A stretch of DNA of 64,000 nt from Hymenoscyphus infarciens (taxonomy: Eukaryota > Ascomycota > Leotiomycetes > Helotiales > Helotiaceae): positions 62,001-126,000 of the forward strand of contig LLCB01000027.1 of NCBI GenBank assembly GCA_001414345.1, written 5' to 3'. Positions within the stretch are counted from its first letter, which is position 1, and each line of letters starts with the position of its first letter. Of this stretch, positions 35,774 through 49,680 are shown piece after piece. The notes beneath the pieces are model-generated. The model made no database searches, was not told the origin of the DNA, and saw only the letters and a program-made list of their open reading frames with translations. Position numbers and translations under genes: made by a program.

Positions 35774-38756
35774 ATGCCTCGACCTGTCAATGACTGCAAG
35801 CTTGGCAAGCCTCGTGCCAACAAGGCAGCTTTGAAAGCAGATCTCGAAGGGAGTATAGCAGGCTCCAATGACTCCCGCGACCTTGCCAAGGGACCAGAAG
35901 TTCCTATGGTTTTGATGCCAGCTCCAGCAGCGAAGAAACCAAAGCACCAAGCCCCACAAGAAGCAATCGACGAGTTCTGGGCCAAGTTTGATAGCAAAAC
36001 ACCCGGCAGAGGTATTATCATCGCATCCTTCCCAATCAATTCCATGCTAATAACGTGTGCTGGCAGCTTCGACCATCTTACCCAAAAACCAATACGCGAA
36101 GAAAGCTAGCGAAAAAGAACCCAAGGGAGAAGTTGAAAGCGAAAATGCCGTACACTCATATGAAGAAGCCGCGAAGGACTGTAAGGAAAAGGTTGCGAAA
36201 ATCGTCAAGGAATGCAAGAGAATCAATCAAAAATACCGCGATCAACATTTTGATATCGAGTTCGATTTAAAATGGGGAAAAAATGATTGTTTGACAACTT
36301 TAAAAGATACCTCTGAATGTGTTGAAGTGGAGTTCAACCCCGGCTCCGTCAAGAGAGTCACTGATATCTTTGACAATCCAAAGTTCTTCTCTGACGGCGC
36401 GAGCGCGAGCGATATTCGACAAGGTAGGGATGGAGATTGTTGGCTTCTGGCTGCCTTGTGTACTTTGGGCAACAAGGACGGTCTTATTGAGAAATTGTGC
36501 GTGGCAAGGGACGAACAAATCGGAGTGTATGGGTTTGTGTTCCACAGAGATGGAGAGTGGATTTCTGAAATCGTGGATGACAAGTTGTACTTGATAAAAC
36601 CCGATTACGACGAGAGCTGGGAAGAGCGGTTTCTCATTGATGAGCACTCTCGCGAGGATCCACAAGAAGAGTACAGGAAACTCTATCACGTACGTTCAAA
36701 GAGCTCATGTGGCCTCCAATTTTTGCCTTTCTTGCTCCTGCCTCTTACCTTGTCTGGTAATGTACCACTGAATTATTCGAAATTTGACGTCGTGAACTCT
36801 TTCTTTGGACAATAATGAGGTCTTTGCGAACTCGCCAAGCCCAAGTCGATGATGGACTGACCCCAGAAATTAGTCAAACTCAAACGCACTTTACTTTGCT
36901 CAATGTGCAGACCAAAATGAGACCTGGCTCCCGTTACTGGAGAAGGCATATGCCAAAGCCCACGGGGTGAGTGTTCCCCGCCGACGTACGGCTCATTGCA
37001 GCTATTAACCAAAAAACCAGGATTTTGCCTCAATTGAAGGAGGATGGGGAGGGGAAGGACTGGAAGACTTGACTGGTGGAGTGACAACCGAACTCTTTAC
37101 TAGTGACATTCTCGATAAAGAACATTTCTGGAAAGAAGAGCTCATGAAAGTAAACGAAGAATTCCTTTTCGGGTGCTCGAGTGGAATGTTCAACAGTCGT
37201 GGGTATAGAAGAGGTGTTTGGGAAGGACATGCATATTCTATCATGAAATGTGTGGAAATAGAGGGCAAACGATTCTGCCTTGTTCGAAACCCATGGGGCG
37301 AAGGAGAATGGAATGGGCCTTGGAGTAAGTCCTTTTCAATCTCGAGCCCCGTTTATAATCTCTCCCCACCGAACGTGCTCGGAGAAGAGGATTGCGCCAA
37401 TGATCGAAAACATGTTACTAATAATTCGCAGGCGATGGTAGTAAAGAGTGGACTCCTGAGTGGATGCAAAAACTTAACCACCGATTCGGGGACGATGGTC
37501 AGTTCTGGATGACTTATCAAGATCTTTTGAAGACTTTCCAGACCTTCGATCGCACACGATTGTTTACCGATGAGTGGAAAGTCACCCAGAAGTGGACATC
37601 GTTAACAGTTCCATGGGTTGTTGAATACAATGATACGAAGTTTTCCTTCACACTCGAGAAGAAGACTTCTGTCGTCATTGTCCTATCTCAGCTTGATGAA
37701 AGATACTTTTGTGGTCTCGAAGGACAGTACAACTTTACTTTCGCGTTCCGAGTTCACCAAGCTGGCGAACAAGACTATATCGTCCGCAGTCAAGGCAACT
37801 ATGCCATGCAAAGATCAGCCACGACTGAGCTTGAACTTGAAGCTGGCGAATACCATGTCCTTATCAAGGTTGAAGCTACAAGGAACAGCAAAGCCGCGCA
37901 AGTCGAAGACGTTCTTCGCAACAATGTCAAGGAACGCCGTGACAAAGTTTTGCGAATTGGTCTTGCGTACGATCTAGCACATGCTAAAGGTCGTATCTTC
38001 CCCTCCGAAGAGGAGAAAAAGGCCAAGAAAAAAGCCCAAAGGGCGGAGAAAGACAAGGCAACCAAGGATATGAGAGAGAAATTGACCAAAGAGAAGAAGA
38101 AGCGAGTTCATAACGAGAATAGAGAGAAGCGAAGGCAACAGGCGGCTGCCGCGAAAAGGAAATTGAAGGAGAAAGCAAAGGCCGAGAAGAAGGCTGAGAA
38201 GAAAGCCGAGAAGAAAAAGGCAAAGGAAGCAGCGGAGGCCCACAAGAAGACAGAAGAAAAACCAGCTGAGACAAAAGAGGTTGTTTCTGAGGACATCAAA
38301 TCTAGTGACAAACCCGAGGCAGCTGCAGCCAAGCCCACCCCGGGTTCTAAGCCGGATGAAGTCAAACCACCGGCCCTAGAAGCCGAAGATTCTGATGTAT
38401 CCGATGTAGAATCTGAAGCAGAGTCAATCAAATCCGACATCTCTGGAATCTCAACTATTGAAGCAGAAGACGCTGTCGAGGAAGAAAAGCTCGCCATCGA
38501 AGCTGCTATTCTTCCTACGTTCCCAGTGCCGGAAGAGGATGAAGACGACTTCCAAAAGGATCCTTGGAACGCCGTTGCGGTTGTCGGCCTGAGGATCTAT
38601 GCGAAAGACTGCGGTGTGGCCGTTAAGGTTGTGAGACCGAGAGATTGGGAGGATGGAGAAGGCAAGTTGGACGTTGACGACTCGGCGAGAGACGCGACGA
38701 AAGGTGTGGATGGAGGTAAGGAGGAGGATGTGGTGAAGAAGGAGGAGGAAAAGTAG
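35774..38756 (+). CDS. Calpain-type (family C2) cysteine protease with charged C-terminal tail, 5 exons, 860 aa
   Basis: Exons are 35774-36011, 36067-36689, 36874-36966, 37021-37324 and 37432-38756. The four introns (55, 184, 54 and 107 bp) are GT..AG and phase-consistent. The start MPRPVND was chosen because upstream in-frame codons are hydrophobic and UTR-like. The catalytic core has all three residues: Cys204 in QGRDGDCWLLAAL, His388 in WEGHAYSIM and Asn408 in VRNPWGEGEWNGPW. Conserved blocks QNETWLPLLEKAYAKAHG and DFASIEGGWGGEGLEDLTGG flank the spliced exons. A calpain domain-III-like beta region follows, then from about residue 590 a Lys/Glu/Ala-rich probable coiled coil, an acidic Ser/Asp segment and a closing PWNAVAVVGLRIYAKD block. 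No EF-hand or MIT domain is apparent. A cytoplasmic, probably calcium-linked protease of the fungal calpain-like group; substrate unknown. Confidence 0.92.
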
Positions 38757-39755
38757 AAGAAAGATGGTAGTGAGGGATCTGGGGTCATGGTGTAATGCCT
38801 GCGTTGATTTCTTTTTCGGTTCTTTTCTGGTGTCGTTGGAATCTCGTCTCTATCGCTCGTCGGCGCTGTTTTGGGAGATCTCGTCGGATAAACAATAATA
38901 TCCATACTTTGCTTAGGCATCGAGAACGACCGACATAAAGTTTGTGTCCTATTTCGCCTGCAAGTTCTTGTGTAGGCGATTTTACAGTGACATGAACACA
39001 AAACTTTGCCTTGGGGTTGAGCTTCGTAACAACTGATATAACAACGATTTTCATAGGATACAGGCACCGAGGTTGTGGCCTCAGCAAGCCATCTCGCCGC
39101 AGTACCCAAAAATTTCGACAGACTTCTGGAAGGGACTTCAAATGAGTTAAGTTCATTTCATATATCCTTGCCCTCCAGGAAATGGATCCCAGTGGGTTTC
39201 GAGAGGGGCTCGCGAAAGTGTGGTTTCCAGGCTTTGAGGGCCTTGGTGGTTAATTTGGGGATAAGCCCAATGTCTTCTATTGTTGCAGTCACTAGGTACT
39301 TGAACCACCTTCTTAGCTGAAGTTATGATGTATCTCTATCGATTGTCACGTTTCTCAACTCCCGCAATCACAAGCATCGATTGCCCCTCTTGCGGATATC
39401 GGTTTCCGCATAGACGATGATCTTTGAGAGTTGGAGTATTTGATACCAATTATCGCGGACAGGTGAAAGGAGGTGCAACATAAGGAAAATAGACCGACCC
39501 ATGTCCGCTTCCTACACACTGCGTAACAAGGGTTGTTATCTTTACCTCTAGTCTCGGAGATTCTGGCTGGGATCTACTGCAACAATCAACTGTATTAGAA
39601 GGGTTATGTCTTCTATGGTGGGGTATGGGGCTGAAGTCTTTAAGGCTGGGGGTCATTATTTTTATATTCCGATGGTGGCGCCGTTCTTTAAATACACTTT
39701 TGGGGGGTGGTTGTATTGCCTTTTTGTTTACGGGGGAGAGTCTAGTAAACACTTA
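38757..39755. other. 3' flank of the calpain gene, no gene recognised
   Basis: Ordinary base composition up to about 39750. Frames at 39075-39320 and 39606-39836 have no motif, and the latter runs into the TIR element. Nothing supported. Confidence 0.45.
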
Positions 39756-39806
39756 CGGCATCCCGTATTAGGGCGTCCTAGATATACCAAAAAGTTGGAA
39801 TCGACT

Positions 39807-39848
39807 AAATCGCAAATCGTAAATCGTAAATCGTAAATTGTAAATTGT
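39807..39848 (+). repeat. Heptanucleotide array (AAATCGY)6 in the left terminal region
   Basis: Six consecutive 7-bp units read AAATCGC, AAATCGT (three times) and AAATTGT (twice). The same heptamer in inverted form is scattered over 46318-46545 near the right end. Confidence 0.85.
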
Positions 39849-40240
39849 AAAAGTTATATAAATCAAGAGATAATTATAAAAAGTATTAAATATTAAATTA
39901 AAACATATTATAGTAAGAGATATATATATATAATATAAAAAGACTATATAAATCGACTTTCATTACTATAACAAGTTCTTAAATTATGTCTTAAAACTAG
40001 GCCTTTTTTAAGCTAATTACTCTAGATTACTTAATATCGAAGTAATTAGCTTACTTTAAAAGCTTAAATAATCTTAATTTAAGATTATTTAAGTACTTTT
40101 AGCTACTTTTCTTAATCGTATACTAATTTCCTAATTAGGGTTAGCGCTATTTATTTTATAAGCTAAAAAGTATACTTACTCTATATACTAACTCTCTTAT
40201 ATTACTCCTTCCTTTAAATACTATATACTACTCTCTATTG

Positions 40241-40605
40241 TTCCTTCCTTTAAAAGTGCTATTCTACTACTATATATACTCCTTCTCTTCTTTTAAATTT
40301 AAGTACTAATAACGATAGAAGAAGGAAGAGAATAAGCTCTAGTAGTAGCTCTAGGTATTTATTAAAGTACGATATTTTTAGTAGTAGAACCTCTTAAGAT
40401 AAATTAAATTAGTTACTCTTTTTTTTAAATACTACTTTATATTATTTCTTCTTTTGAAAGTGTTATTCTACTACTATATATACTCCTTCTTCTCTCTTAA
40501 ATTCGAGTACTAATAACGATAAGAGAAGGAAGAGGATAAGCTCTAGTAGTAGCTCTAGACATCTATTAAAGTATAATATTCTTAGTAGTAGTATTATAGT
40601 ATAAT
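40241..40605 (+). repeat. Tandem duplication with 204-bp period
   Basis: The segment from TTCCTTCCTTTAAAAGTG at 40241 is repeated from about 40445. Both contain CTACTACTATATATACTCC and AAGCTCTAGTAGTAGCTCTAG. The copies differ mainly by RIP-type changes. Confidence 0.75.
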
Positions 40606-43600
40606 AATCCTAGAATTTTAAGTATAGTAGAAAGTATAAAAAGAGTAGTTTTAAGTGTATAATAAGAGCTTAAATATACTATATTAATTTATTAATTTAG
40701 AGCTATATAGAGTATTTATAAAGGAGTTATATCTAAAGAGGACCTCTACTTAAGAGATATACGATATTCTTAAAAGTAATTATAATATCAACGTCTCTAA
40801 TACTACTCTTAAGCTTTGAATTAATATAGAATAGAACCTTTAAAGGAACGTCAATAGCATACCTCCGCTAGCCTTATATATATAAGTAGTATATCTCTTT
40901 AAAGATATAGGATTATCTGATTTAAGTATAGTATATATATTAAATTAGAAGGGCTTTATAATTAGACCTCGGAGGCTTCAAAGGATATAATAGAATATAG
41001 AACTTTAGCGTAAGAAGTTTCATACCTAGAAGAGGTATACTAAGCTAGAGGCTATACTTTAGCATAAGATCTACGAATATAGCTACTTTAGTACTATAAG
41101 GAGCTTCAGCCTTAGGTTCCTTCATACGTACCTAAATACTTATAGTATTAATAGAGATAGAGATAAAAGGTAGAGTAGAGATAAGATTTAAAAGGTGCTT
41201 TAGAAGGTTAATAAGAAAGGGTATACCCGAAGGTTATAAAAGATCAAAGATATATAAGGCAAGTATATTATACTAGGGCCTAATTTTATATAGAGTATTA
41301 ATAGATATTATAAATTAAGGTTTATTAGTATTAAAATATATACTAGTATTAATATCTACGCTTAATTTATCCTTTAAAACTATTATAATATCTTAAACAA
41401 TATAGTAGTATCTACTCTACAGTAATATAGCAATACTATAAGTAGCCTTAGAAAGATACTATACTATATATAATTAGATTAAAGATTAAAATCTCTAATA
41501 GTAGTAGACGCTTACTATATACTTCGTTAATAATAAGCTATAGAAAGTAGTAGAGAGCTATACTAATTTTTAGACCTATATTAGTTTAGTACTTCTATAG
41601 CTAACTAATATATTAAGGCTTAGTAGAGATAGCTCGTAAAAGAGTCTTTAAATAAGTAGAAGATATACTTCTAAGACATCTATAAAAAGAGATTGTTTTC
41701 TAAAAAGAGCCTCTCTAATATAATTACTATATTATATATATATATTCTAATTATTTAAAAGGAGGTTTAAACGTTTATATATATATAGAATTACTATTAT
41801 ATTCATACTAATACTAATCAAGAGTATAGAGTACTAGAAGTACTATAAACTAACTTTTACTATCTTAAGAGTAAAGAGTATCTAGTAGACGATTATAGTA
41901 TTAAGGTGCCTGCTAAGAAGCTTGCTAAGCTTTAGGAATTATATAAGAATTAGGATATTAATATATATTTACTCTAAGTGACCTTAAAGTAGTATAAAAT
42001 AAAATTATTAGTATGTGGATATATACTACTAATTGATAAGATAATACGTACTAAAGAGAGGGAAACTTATACTATAGTATACTTAGATTTAAGAGTAGAA
42101 TTATTAGTATATATCTGAGAAAGTAATTTAGTAGAATTAGGCCTTTTAAGTAAGCTAGAGAGAGTATATAAGTAGAAGCTATGCTCTAAAATGGCTTAAG
42201 AATTAAAGGAAGCTAGAGAGGCTAATTAAGATAAATTTAGTATATACTTTAATAACGAAGATAGGAGTAATTAAGCAACGAACGTAGTATTAGATTATCT
42301 ATATAATAGTGACTTCTTAGACGAGGAATTAAAGAAGTTAGATAATAATAGTTTAATAGGATTAGATAAAGATTTAAGAGAGTATATAACTAATAGGTAT
42401 ACCTCGCTAGTCAAAGATAATTTAGAAGGAGATTTAAAGACAGATATTAGTAGATAAACTTATATTTAATTAATCTACTCTAAAAGCTACTAATTTATCT
42501 TTAGAATTAGGCCTCCTCCTTTATAAAGCTCTCCTACTAACAGATAGTATTAAACGTTATTGTTATAGTAGAGTACTCTAATAACTCTAATCCTAGGTTA
42601 TCTACTAAAAGATACTCTCTTAAATCTATTTAAAAAGCAAGGTCTTAAATCTATCTTCTTTTTTTATATTAGTAACCTTATACTTAATATATATTCTTAG
42701 CTATAGTAGTATATCTAGGATTATAATATTATAATCTACTAACTAACTATAGACTCTGTGATAGTTTATAATTATAATTACCTACTAGCTAGGGTAAATA
42801 GAACGTTAATAGAGAGTAATATAATAAAGGAAGTATATATTACTCTTTATAAAAAACATAGAGAATTAGTTAGTAGTGTTACTTTTGCTATTTATAATTA
42901 ATAAGTAAACAGATATACTAAACTAGGAATAAACCTATACTAAATATAAACTAAGCTCTAGACTTAAAATTTATATATTTTAAGTATAAAAAAAGGCTTA
43001 ACATAACTCTAGAGAGGAATAGATATGTTTATTAACTTTTAATTAAATTTAAGAGTAATTTATATAAGGTTTTAGATATAGTTATAAATATGTAATTCTC
43101 TAAGTGCTTAGAGAGGGATTTTAGTAGAGTAAACCTACTGACTATAACCGTTAATACTAAGCTTAATTTGTAAATTACTTATTACTACTAATAAAAGTTA
43201 GTAATCTTAGACTTTTAAATCTTTAAAAAATTATAATATTATAAGTTCTATGTTTATTAAGTTCTAGTTAGCTTTATAGATATAAATAATACTATTCTAT
43301 ACTTAAATTAAAAGTAAAAGAATTAATTTAGAATATTATATTTTTGAGCTATTTTAAGTATATAGATTACTAACTTTTATTAGTAGTAGTAAATAATTTA
43401 CGAATTAGGCTTAGCGTTGATCGCTTACCTTTAAAACCTTCTTAGTCTCTTAGAGAGGTTTCTAAGCTAGCTCTTAAGTAGTTACTTAGAGTAGAATATC
43501 CTTTAATCTAGCTTTACTTACACCTACTTTTATAAATACTTATAGAATAGTAAACAAAGTCTTAGCTTTTATAGAGGATAATATACTATATAGCTAGTAA

Positions 43601-46309
43601 TTATTTAATATATACTAAAATAGTATATTAGGGCCTTATAAATAGTACTAAAAGTAAAAAGCGAGGTATAGAAGGTTATATAGTTTAAATAGAACAGTTT
43701 CTTAATTTTCCTACTTTTATTCTATTACTTTTACTTATACTTTTAAAAGCTCTACGTCTATTACTTTATAATACTAAAAACACGTTAGAATATCTTAATA
43801 TTAGTCTTCTAAATACCTAGAAGTCTAAGCTTCTTATTCTAAGAGTTTAAAACTTAAAATATACTTTTATTACTTCTTAGCAAACCTAGTAAGTACTCTA
43901 GAAAATCATATATCTATGCTTTCTTAAAAGCTAAGTAAACTACTCTCTAATAATAAGATTAAGAACTGTTTATAAAAAGTAAAGAACTACTTTATAAAAG
44001 CTATAGTATAAAGCTTTAATAGCTAAGAGAAGAAATAACAATTAATTATAAAGTCTAGAAAGAAGTAAGAGGCTGCTATAAAACGTTCTACTACTAACTA
44101 CTCCGTTCTTATTATTAAGTAAAAGAAGGATAAATTAGCTATAACTAAAGAGTAAGCTATTTAAGAAGAAAAGGCTAGAGCTAGATAAATCTTCTTTATA
44201 AAAGCTTCTAGTAAGACTAAAACAATTAGAGTAAAAGTATATAAGAAGAGATTTATCTCTAATAAGAAAAAGACTAAAAGTAAGTAGTACTCTTAAATTT
44301 AGTATATACTACTAATTAGTATAGACTCCCCAGCTCCTCCTTTAATCTATAAGGCGCTAAAGCCTGTCTCTGTTGCTAAAATCTATATTTAAGTAGCTCT
44401 ATATATCTATATATATACGACAAGTACTAAGGACTTCTCTACTACTGAGAGTATCTTTACAATCACGTACACTTCTATAGTATAACGTAGCAAAATAGTT
44501 AGAGTATAAATTAATAATGACTTTCTATTTTAGATACCTTACTTACTTATTAGTAACTCTAAGAATCTATTTAACTTTAAATTAGTACTCTAGAATATAT
44601 AGACTAAAAGGTTTATTATTAAGCTCTTAGAGAATATCTACTATATAATCTCTACTCCTAGTAGACAGAATCCTGTTAATATACTACTTCTTACTAATAA
44701 GGTAGAAGACGTCTTTCTAGCTATAAATGTTACTATTAGAAAGAGGAAAGCTAAGCGATTAAGTACTACGGATTATAAGAAGGTAGACGACGTATAAGCT
44801 CTTATATAATACTTCAATTTACTAAAAGGTCTTACTAATAAAAAGTACTATAAAGTATATATAGTATTTAATAGCTATACTAATAACAAGCTCTGATCTT
44901 CTAAAAAGAGGTAATTTATCGCGCTCTTATAAGATACTTAAAAGCTATTAATTCCGCTTTAACTCTTAGCGTTTATTAAAGTACTTAATAATAAGCCTAT
45001 TATACTTAAAGATAATACTTAAGATAAAGAGGGAGATACTAGGCCTATACTATTACTAAAGGATAGTACTAATACTAGAGTAAGTATAATATTAGTAGAC
45101 GATTTAAAATTAGATAATCTTCTAAAAATATCTATAATTATCGCTATATACCTAGGAGACTACTCTATAATTATTACTACTTATCTAGAAGACCGCTTTA
45201 TAATTATCACCGCTTATTTAAAAGAGAAAGACAATAGAGATAATAATTCTAGAGATAGTTCTAAGAGTAATATAAGAAGTAAGAATATAGATATAGATAT
45301 AAGAGAGGATACTAATAGTGAAGAAGTATTAACCTTAGGCTTATACTCGCTGTCGCCTCTTATAAAGAATAAGAAGAAGAAGAGCTTAATAGTACCTACT
45401 AAGTTAAATACACTAGAGAGAGTAGATAAGGTAGTATAATAATAGGTAGATATAGATAAGTAAATTATAAGAGATCTTAATACTTAATTATATACAAATA
45501 TTAATACTACTATTACTAAAGATAAGCTTGAATTAATTAATAAGAAAGAGTAATTAAAACTTAATTAAGAGCTTAATAAGAGAGTCTCTAATTCGCTCTC
45601 ACCTACTCCTCTTATACCTATAAATATACTAATAAGTAAAACAATATCTACTACTATAATCGCTTCTATAAATAGCTTTAATTTAAAAAGAAAGAGAGGA
45701 GATACTCTCTCTTAAATAACCCTTACTAATCAACTCTCTTATACTACTAAAAAGGTTAAGATTATATATAGTAAGTATAATAAGAAGAGAGATAAGAAGT
45801 AAGAGTATATAGTAGTAGATACTTTAAATATAGATACTAGAAGGATTGTCTATAATATCTTAATTTTATTACTACTTTTTAGTCACTTTTTACTACCTTT
45901 ACTCTCTTTGCTAAAGTACTTAAATAATTATAATTCAAGATTATTTAAGCACTTTAAGTACTACTTTGTCAATTATATACTAATTGCCTAATTAGGCTTA
46001 GCGTCTCTTACTCTTAGGTTAAATTACATCTATACTTATAGTATTAAAAGTCTTAATTATCTCTTTTCCTCTCTTATTTATTAGATACTTATATAACGTT
46101 ATTATTTATACTAAGTATATATATTACTTTTAATAATTTATAATATTTTAGATAATAGATTTAAAGTTATATTACACTTATATTTAGTATAGTACTAGGT
46201 AGTATATATTAATAGAGAGTAAGTAGTAAGTAATTATAATATATATATATTTAATAGATATATATATACTATATTACCTTCTACTTTCTACTCTCGCTTA
46301 TACTTAAAT

Positions 46310-46558
46310 TTTACGATTTAAGCTTTACGATTTAAGTATTACGAATTACGAATACCTTTACTTTAAGCTTTAAGATTACTGATTTAAGTATTTCGATTTA
46401 TGTCTAAATAGCCTCTAAAAAATCTACGTTTATCGATTTACGATTTGCGATTTACGATTTAGCTCTAAAGGGCTATATACTTAAAAATCTAAGCTTTACG
46501 ATTTACGATTTACAATTTGCGATTTGCTATTTACGATTTAGTTAATCCGACTTTTTAG
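46310..46558 (-). repeat. Right terminal region with scattered ACGATTT/CGATTTA heptamers
   Basis: At least ten copies of the motif ACGATTT or GCGATTT lie between 46314 and 46540, the inverted counterparts of the left array. Confidence 0.7.
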
Positions 46559-46574
46559 TACATTCAGAATACCG

Positions 46575-46650
46575 TACGTATATACCAAAAGTCGGAAACG
46601 TAAATCGCAAATCGTAAATCGTAAAGTGTTACTTTTTATAAGTATAAAAT
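46575..46650 (+). mobile_element. Truncated left end of a second TIR element of the same family
   Basis: TATACCAAAAGTCGGAAACG at about 46595 is followed by AAATCGC and AAATCGT heptamers, matching the left terminus at 39785-39830. It is cut at 46650 by the copia element insertion. Confidence 0.55.
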
Positions 46651-46825
46651 TGTCACGGGACAAAGATAGGTTAGACAAAGGATTACCTAATAATCTCTAC
46701 CTTTTAAGTAAGAAGCATAGTATTTAAAGCCTTATACTCTCCTCTATAGTTCTAGGAATTAAGTATCTACTTTAACTTTACTTTACTTATCTTATACTCT
46801 TAATATAGCTTTTATAATTACTATA
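46651..46825 (+). repeat. 5' LTR of C1 (175 bp)
   Basis: It begins TGTCACGGGACAAAGATAGG, with an unmutated outer end, and ends TTACTATA. It matches both C2 LTRs over the full 175 bp in inverted orientation. The following GTTATAAGCTTAGT is also found after the C2 5' LTR and probably contains the primer-binding site. Confidence 0.85.
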
Positions 46826-49162
46826 GTTATAAGCTTAGTTAGTAGATAAAATACTACTTCTACTATACTAATTATATTAGCTTTATCTTCTTTCTATCTA
46901 TTCTTATCTTCTTCTTAAAAGTACTACTTTTATAATAGTAAGCTTACTCTTAACTAAAAAAGTCCTTCTTATTAACTAAAACTAGTAGCTTATATAATAT
47001 AACTGCTTCTTTTATATTACTTACTAAGAAAGAGTCTAAGAATACTTTAATCTAAATAGCTCTAATACTAAGAACGTTAATAAGCTTAAAAAACCTTATC
47101 TTATAATTAAATAGGCTATACTTAATAAGAATATAAGACTTAAAGAAGCCTAGGTTATAGTAAATAAAGCCTAGGATATACTTTTAGTAGTTTAATATAT
47201 AAGATAAGATTAACTAGAATAACTACTCTTAGTAATAGCTAATAATATTAAAGAAGACTTTAGAGATAATATTAAAAGATATACTTTTAAAATTAATAAG
47301 CTTTATACTATATAAGGTAAGATATATAAAGTTAGCTCCTAGATAGAGAGTACTATAAACGAGTCTATACTCTTAGAAGCCTAATTCTTACTTAAGTATA
47401 CTAGGAAATTCGCTTTCTAGAACCTAATTTAAAAGCTTAAAAGTAACCTAGTACTAATATTAGAAAACGTAGAAGATATAGTATATATAGAATACTAGAA
47501 TATATTTACTTAAACTAAATTAGAGTTTATAAACTCTAATTACTAGTTCTTTAACTAGAAATACTACTATAACTAAGTAAAAAGTTTTTAACTCTTAGAG
47601 ATTAAGAGTCTACTTATAGTAAAGAACTTTCTAGATATAGTTTACTAAATTACTCTTACTTAAGTAATAAGTTAAAAGATATAGTTAATTAATAATATAA
47701 AGCTTAGAAAAGAAGTTATATTATTTAATAATCTTATTAAAATATTTTTAAGAATTCTATATAAATACCTTATATTAAAGACTAGTAAGAAGGCTAGTAG
47801 AATATTCTCTATTCTTAGAGATAGAAGCGATAATCTATTTAATTCTAAGAATAGAGCTTAAAATAGAGGTTTTAATAATAAGAAATATCTATATAAAAAT
47901 AGTTAAAGATACTTTTAAAAACCTATTAACTACTAAACCTTAGAATTTATACTTATTAAAAAGTATAATCCTACTCTTAATAATTCTTTAAATAATAAAG
48001 AGTTAAAAGAGATTATATAGTATTTAAAAGTCCTATTTTAGATAAACCTCTAAAAGAAACTAATTAAAAATTTTCTTATAATATAATCTAAGTTTAGAAA
48101 AGAATCTATAAGCTCTACTAGTAGTACTTAGAAGTTATTAAAATACTTTATTAGAAATATAAGTACTATAATCTTATTTCTAAAGCTTTTAACTAATCTA
48201 GAAAAGATAAACTAAGCTCTAAAACTAGGAATCTACGCTTTCTTAGCTAAATATACTAAATACTCTCTTATAGATTTAATACTCTTAAATAATTATAAAG
48301 TAGTCTATTTTATTAATAGTAAGGATATACTTATCTTAAAAACCTTTAGACGCTCTAATAATATAGTAGAATTAGAAATAACTAGTATTCTAATTAGTAG
48401 AATAGAAATAAGAGTTATAAAGAACGTTCTTAAAGATAAGAGAGGAAGTAACTTTATAAATCTAATACTTACTAATATTACTATTATTAAAGGTGTTTAT
48501 TCTAATATTATCTTAGAAGTATATATTAGAGAATCTAGAGTATAATATAATAAGTATAACCATTTACTATACTTTAGACTTATAAAGAATAGTATAGTTA
48601 TTAAATCTTTAATTTATATAGTAAACTTAGTTTTATTTAAATATAACTCTATTAATAACTATACTAAGCTCTAAAATCTCTAAGCTATATTTACTTTAAT
48701 ATATTTAATACTTTTTAAAAAGATTAATAAACGCTTTTATAAAAAGATAAGAGACTATACTAGACTAAGAAGTAATTTAATAGAAATATAGTATAAAAGA
48801 TTAGAATATCTAGAATAAGAAGCTCTTAAAGCTCTAGTCTAGTTAGTAAAGAACGTAAAAATTATAAGTATTAAATAAGTAAAATACTTATACTATATTA
48901 TAACCTATACTTAGAACGTTATTTTAAGATATATCTCTAAGAATAAGAGTATATAACTATTCTAATAGTATTTATAAGATCTATTTAACTTTCTAACTAG
49001 ATATAATAAAGCTAAATAGCTTCTTTTAATTAAAGAGAAGTATAGTAGAAAGCTTTTTAGCTTTATAATAATAAATAAGAGAGAAGAAATAGTATTTAAA
49101 AAGCTTAAGAACTTTAAAAAATAAGTTAGATAGTAATATAGTCTTTTAATTTATAAGCTTAA
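46826..49162 (+). pseudogene. 5' coding part of C1 (gag to integrase region), RIP-inactivated
   Basis: Inverted homology to 55770-58106 in C2 runs the whole length. By position it should hold gag, protease and the start of integrase; individual motifs are too degraded to assign with confidence. It ends at the target duplication CTTAA (49158-49162). Confidence 0.5.
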
Positions 49163-49337
49163 TATAGCGATTATAGAAGCTATATCGAGAGTATAGAATA
49201 AGTAAAGTAAAGTTAAAATAGATACTTAATTCCTAGAACTATAAGAGAGAGTATAAGGCTTTAAATACTATACTTCTTACTTAAAAGATAGAGGTTATTA
49301 GGTAATTCTTTATCTAACCTACCTTTATCTTATAATA
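49163..49337 (-). repeat. 3' LTR of C2 (175 bp)
   Basis: On the plus strand it begins TATAGCGATTATAG and ends TTATCTTATAATA. It is a copy of 58107-58281; a purine-rich AAGAGGTA precedes it on the minus strand. Confidence 0.85.
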
Positions 49338-49680
49338 TACCTCTTAAATAACCTTTTCTAATTAAGAAAGCGTTATTTACTATATATATAGATTTAATAA
49401 CTTAAACTCTTTCTTTTCTTTTTATAACTTTCTTAAAACTCTCTTACTACTACTAGACTACTATAGCGTACGCTACCTAATAAAAAACTATAGTATAAAG
49501 CTTATATTTACCTTTTCTAAGCTCTTATATTAACTAAAATAGCTTCCTTTCTAGATCTCTCGTCTTCTAGATAATAAGACCTCTATAAATAATAGGCCTA
49601 TACTCGTTTATAAGTATTATAAAGCTAAAGTTACTAAGGAAAGCAAGTATTATAAAGATAAAGTTAATAAGAAAGACGTT

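Larger units (their letters stand above)
39756..46574. mobile_element. TIR DNA transposon with TA target duplication (pogo/Fot1-like), 6.8 kb, RIP-degraded
   Basis: Left end CGGCATCCCG (39756) and, on the minus strand, right end CGGTATTCTG (ending 46574) are each flanked by TA. Further in, the left CCAAAAAGTTGGAATCGACT pairs with the right CTAAAAAGTCGGATTAACT, and both are followed by AAATCGT-type heptamers. The interior at about 43800-44290 read on the plus strand resembles the Lys/Gln/Glu-rich C-terminal tail of pogo/Fot1 transposases; no DDE triad was recognised. At 6.8 kb it is far longer than usual Fot1-like elements (about 2 kb), so other elements may be nested inside. A ~100-bp segment occurs at both ends in direct orientation (about 40052-40155 and 45908-46010). 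Confidence 0.55.

Noticed and set aside
39606..39836. 76-codon open frame
   Set aside because: It runs into the left terminus of the TIR element and has no domain; likely chance.
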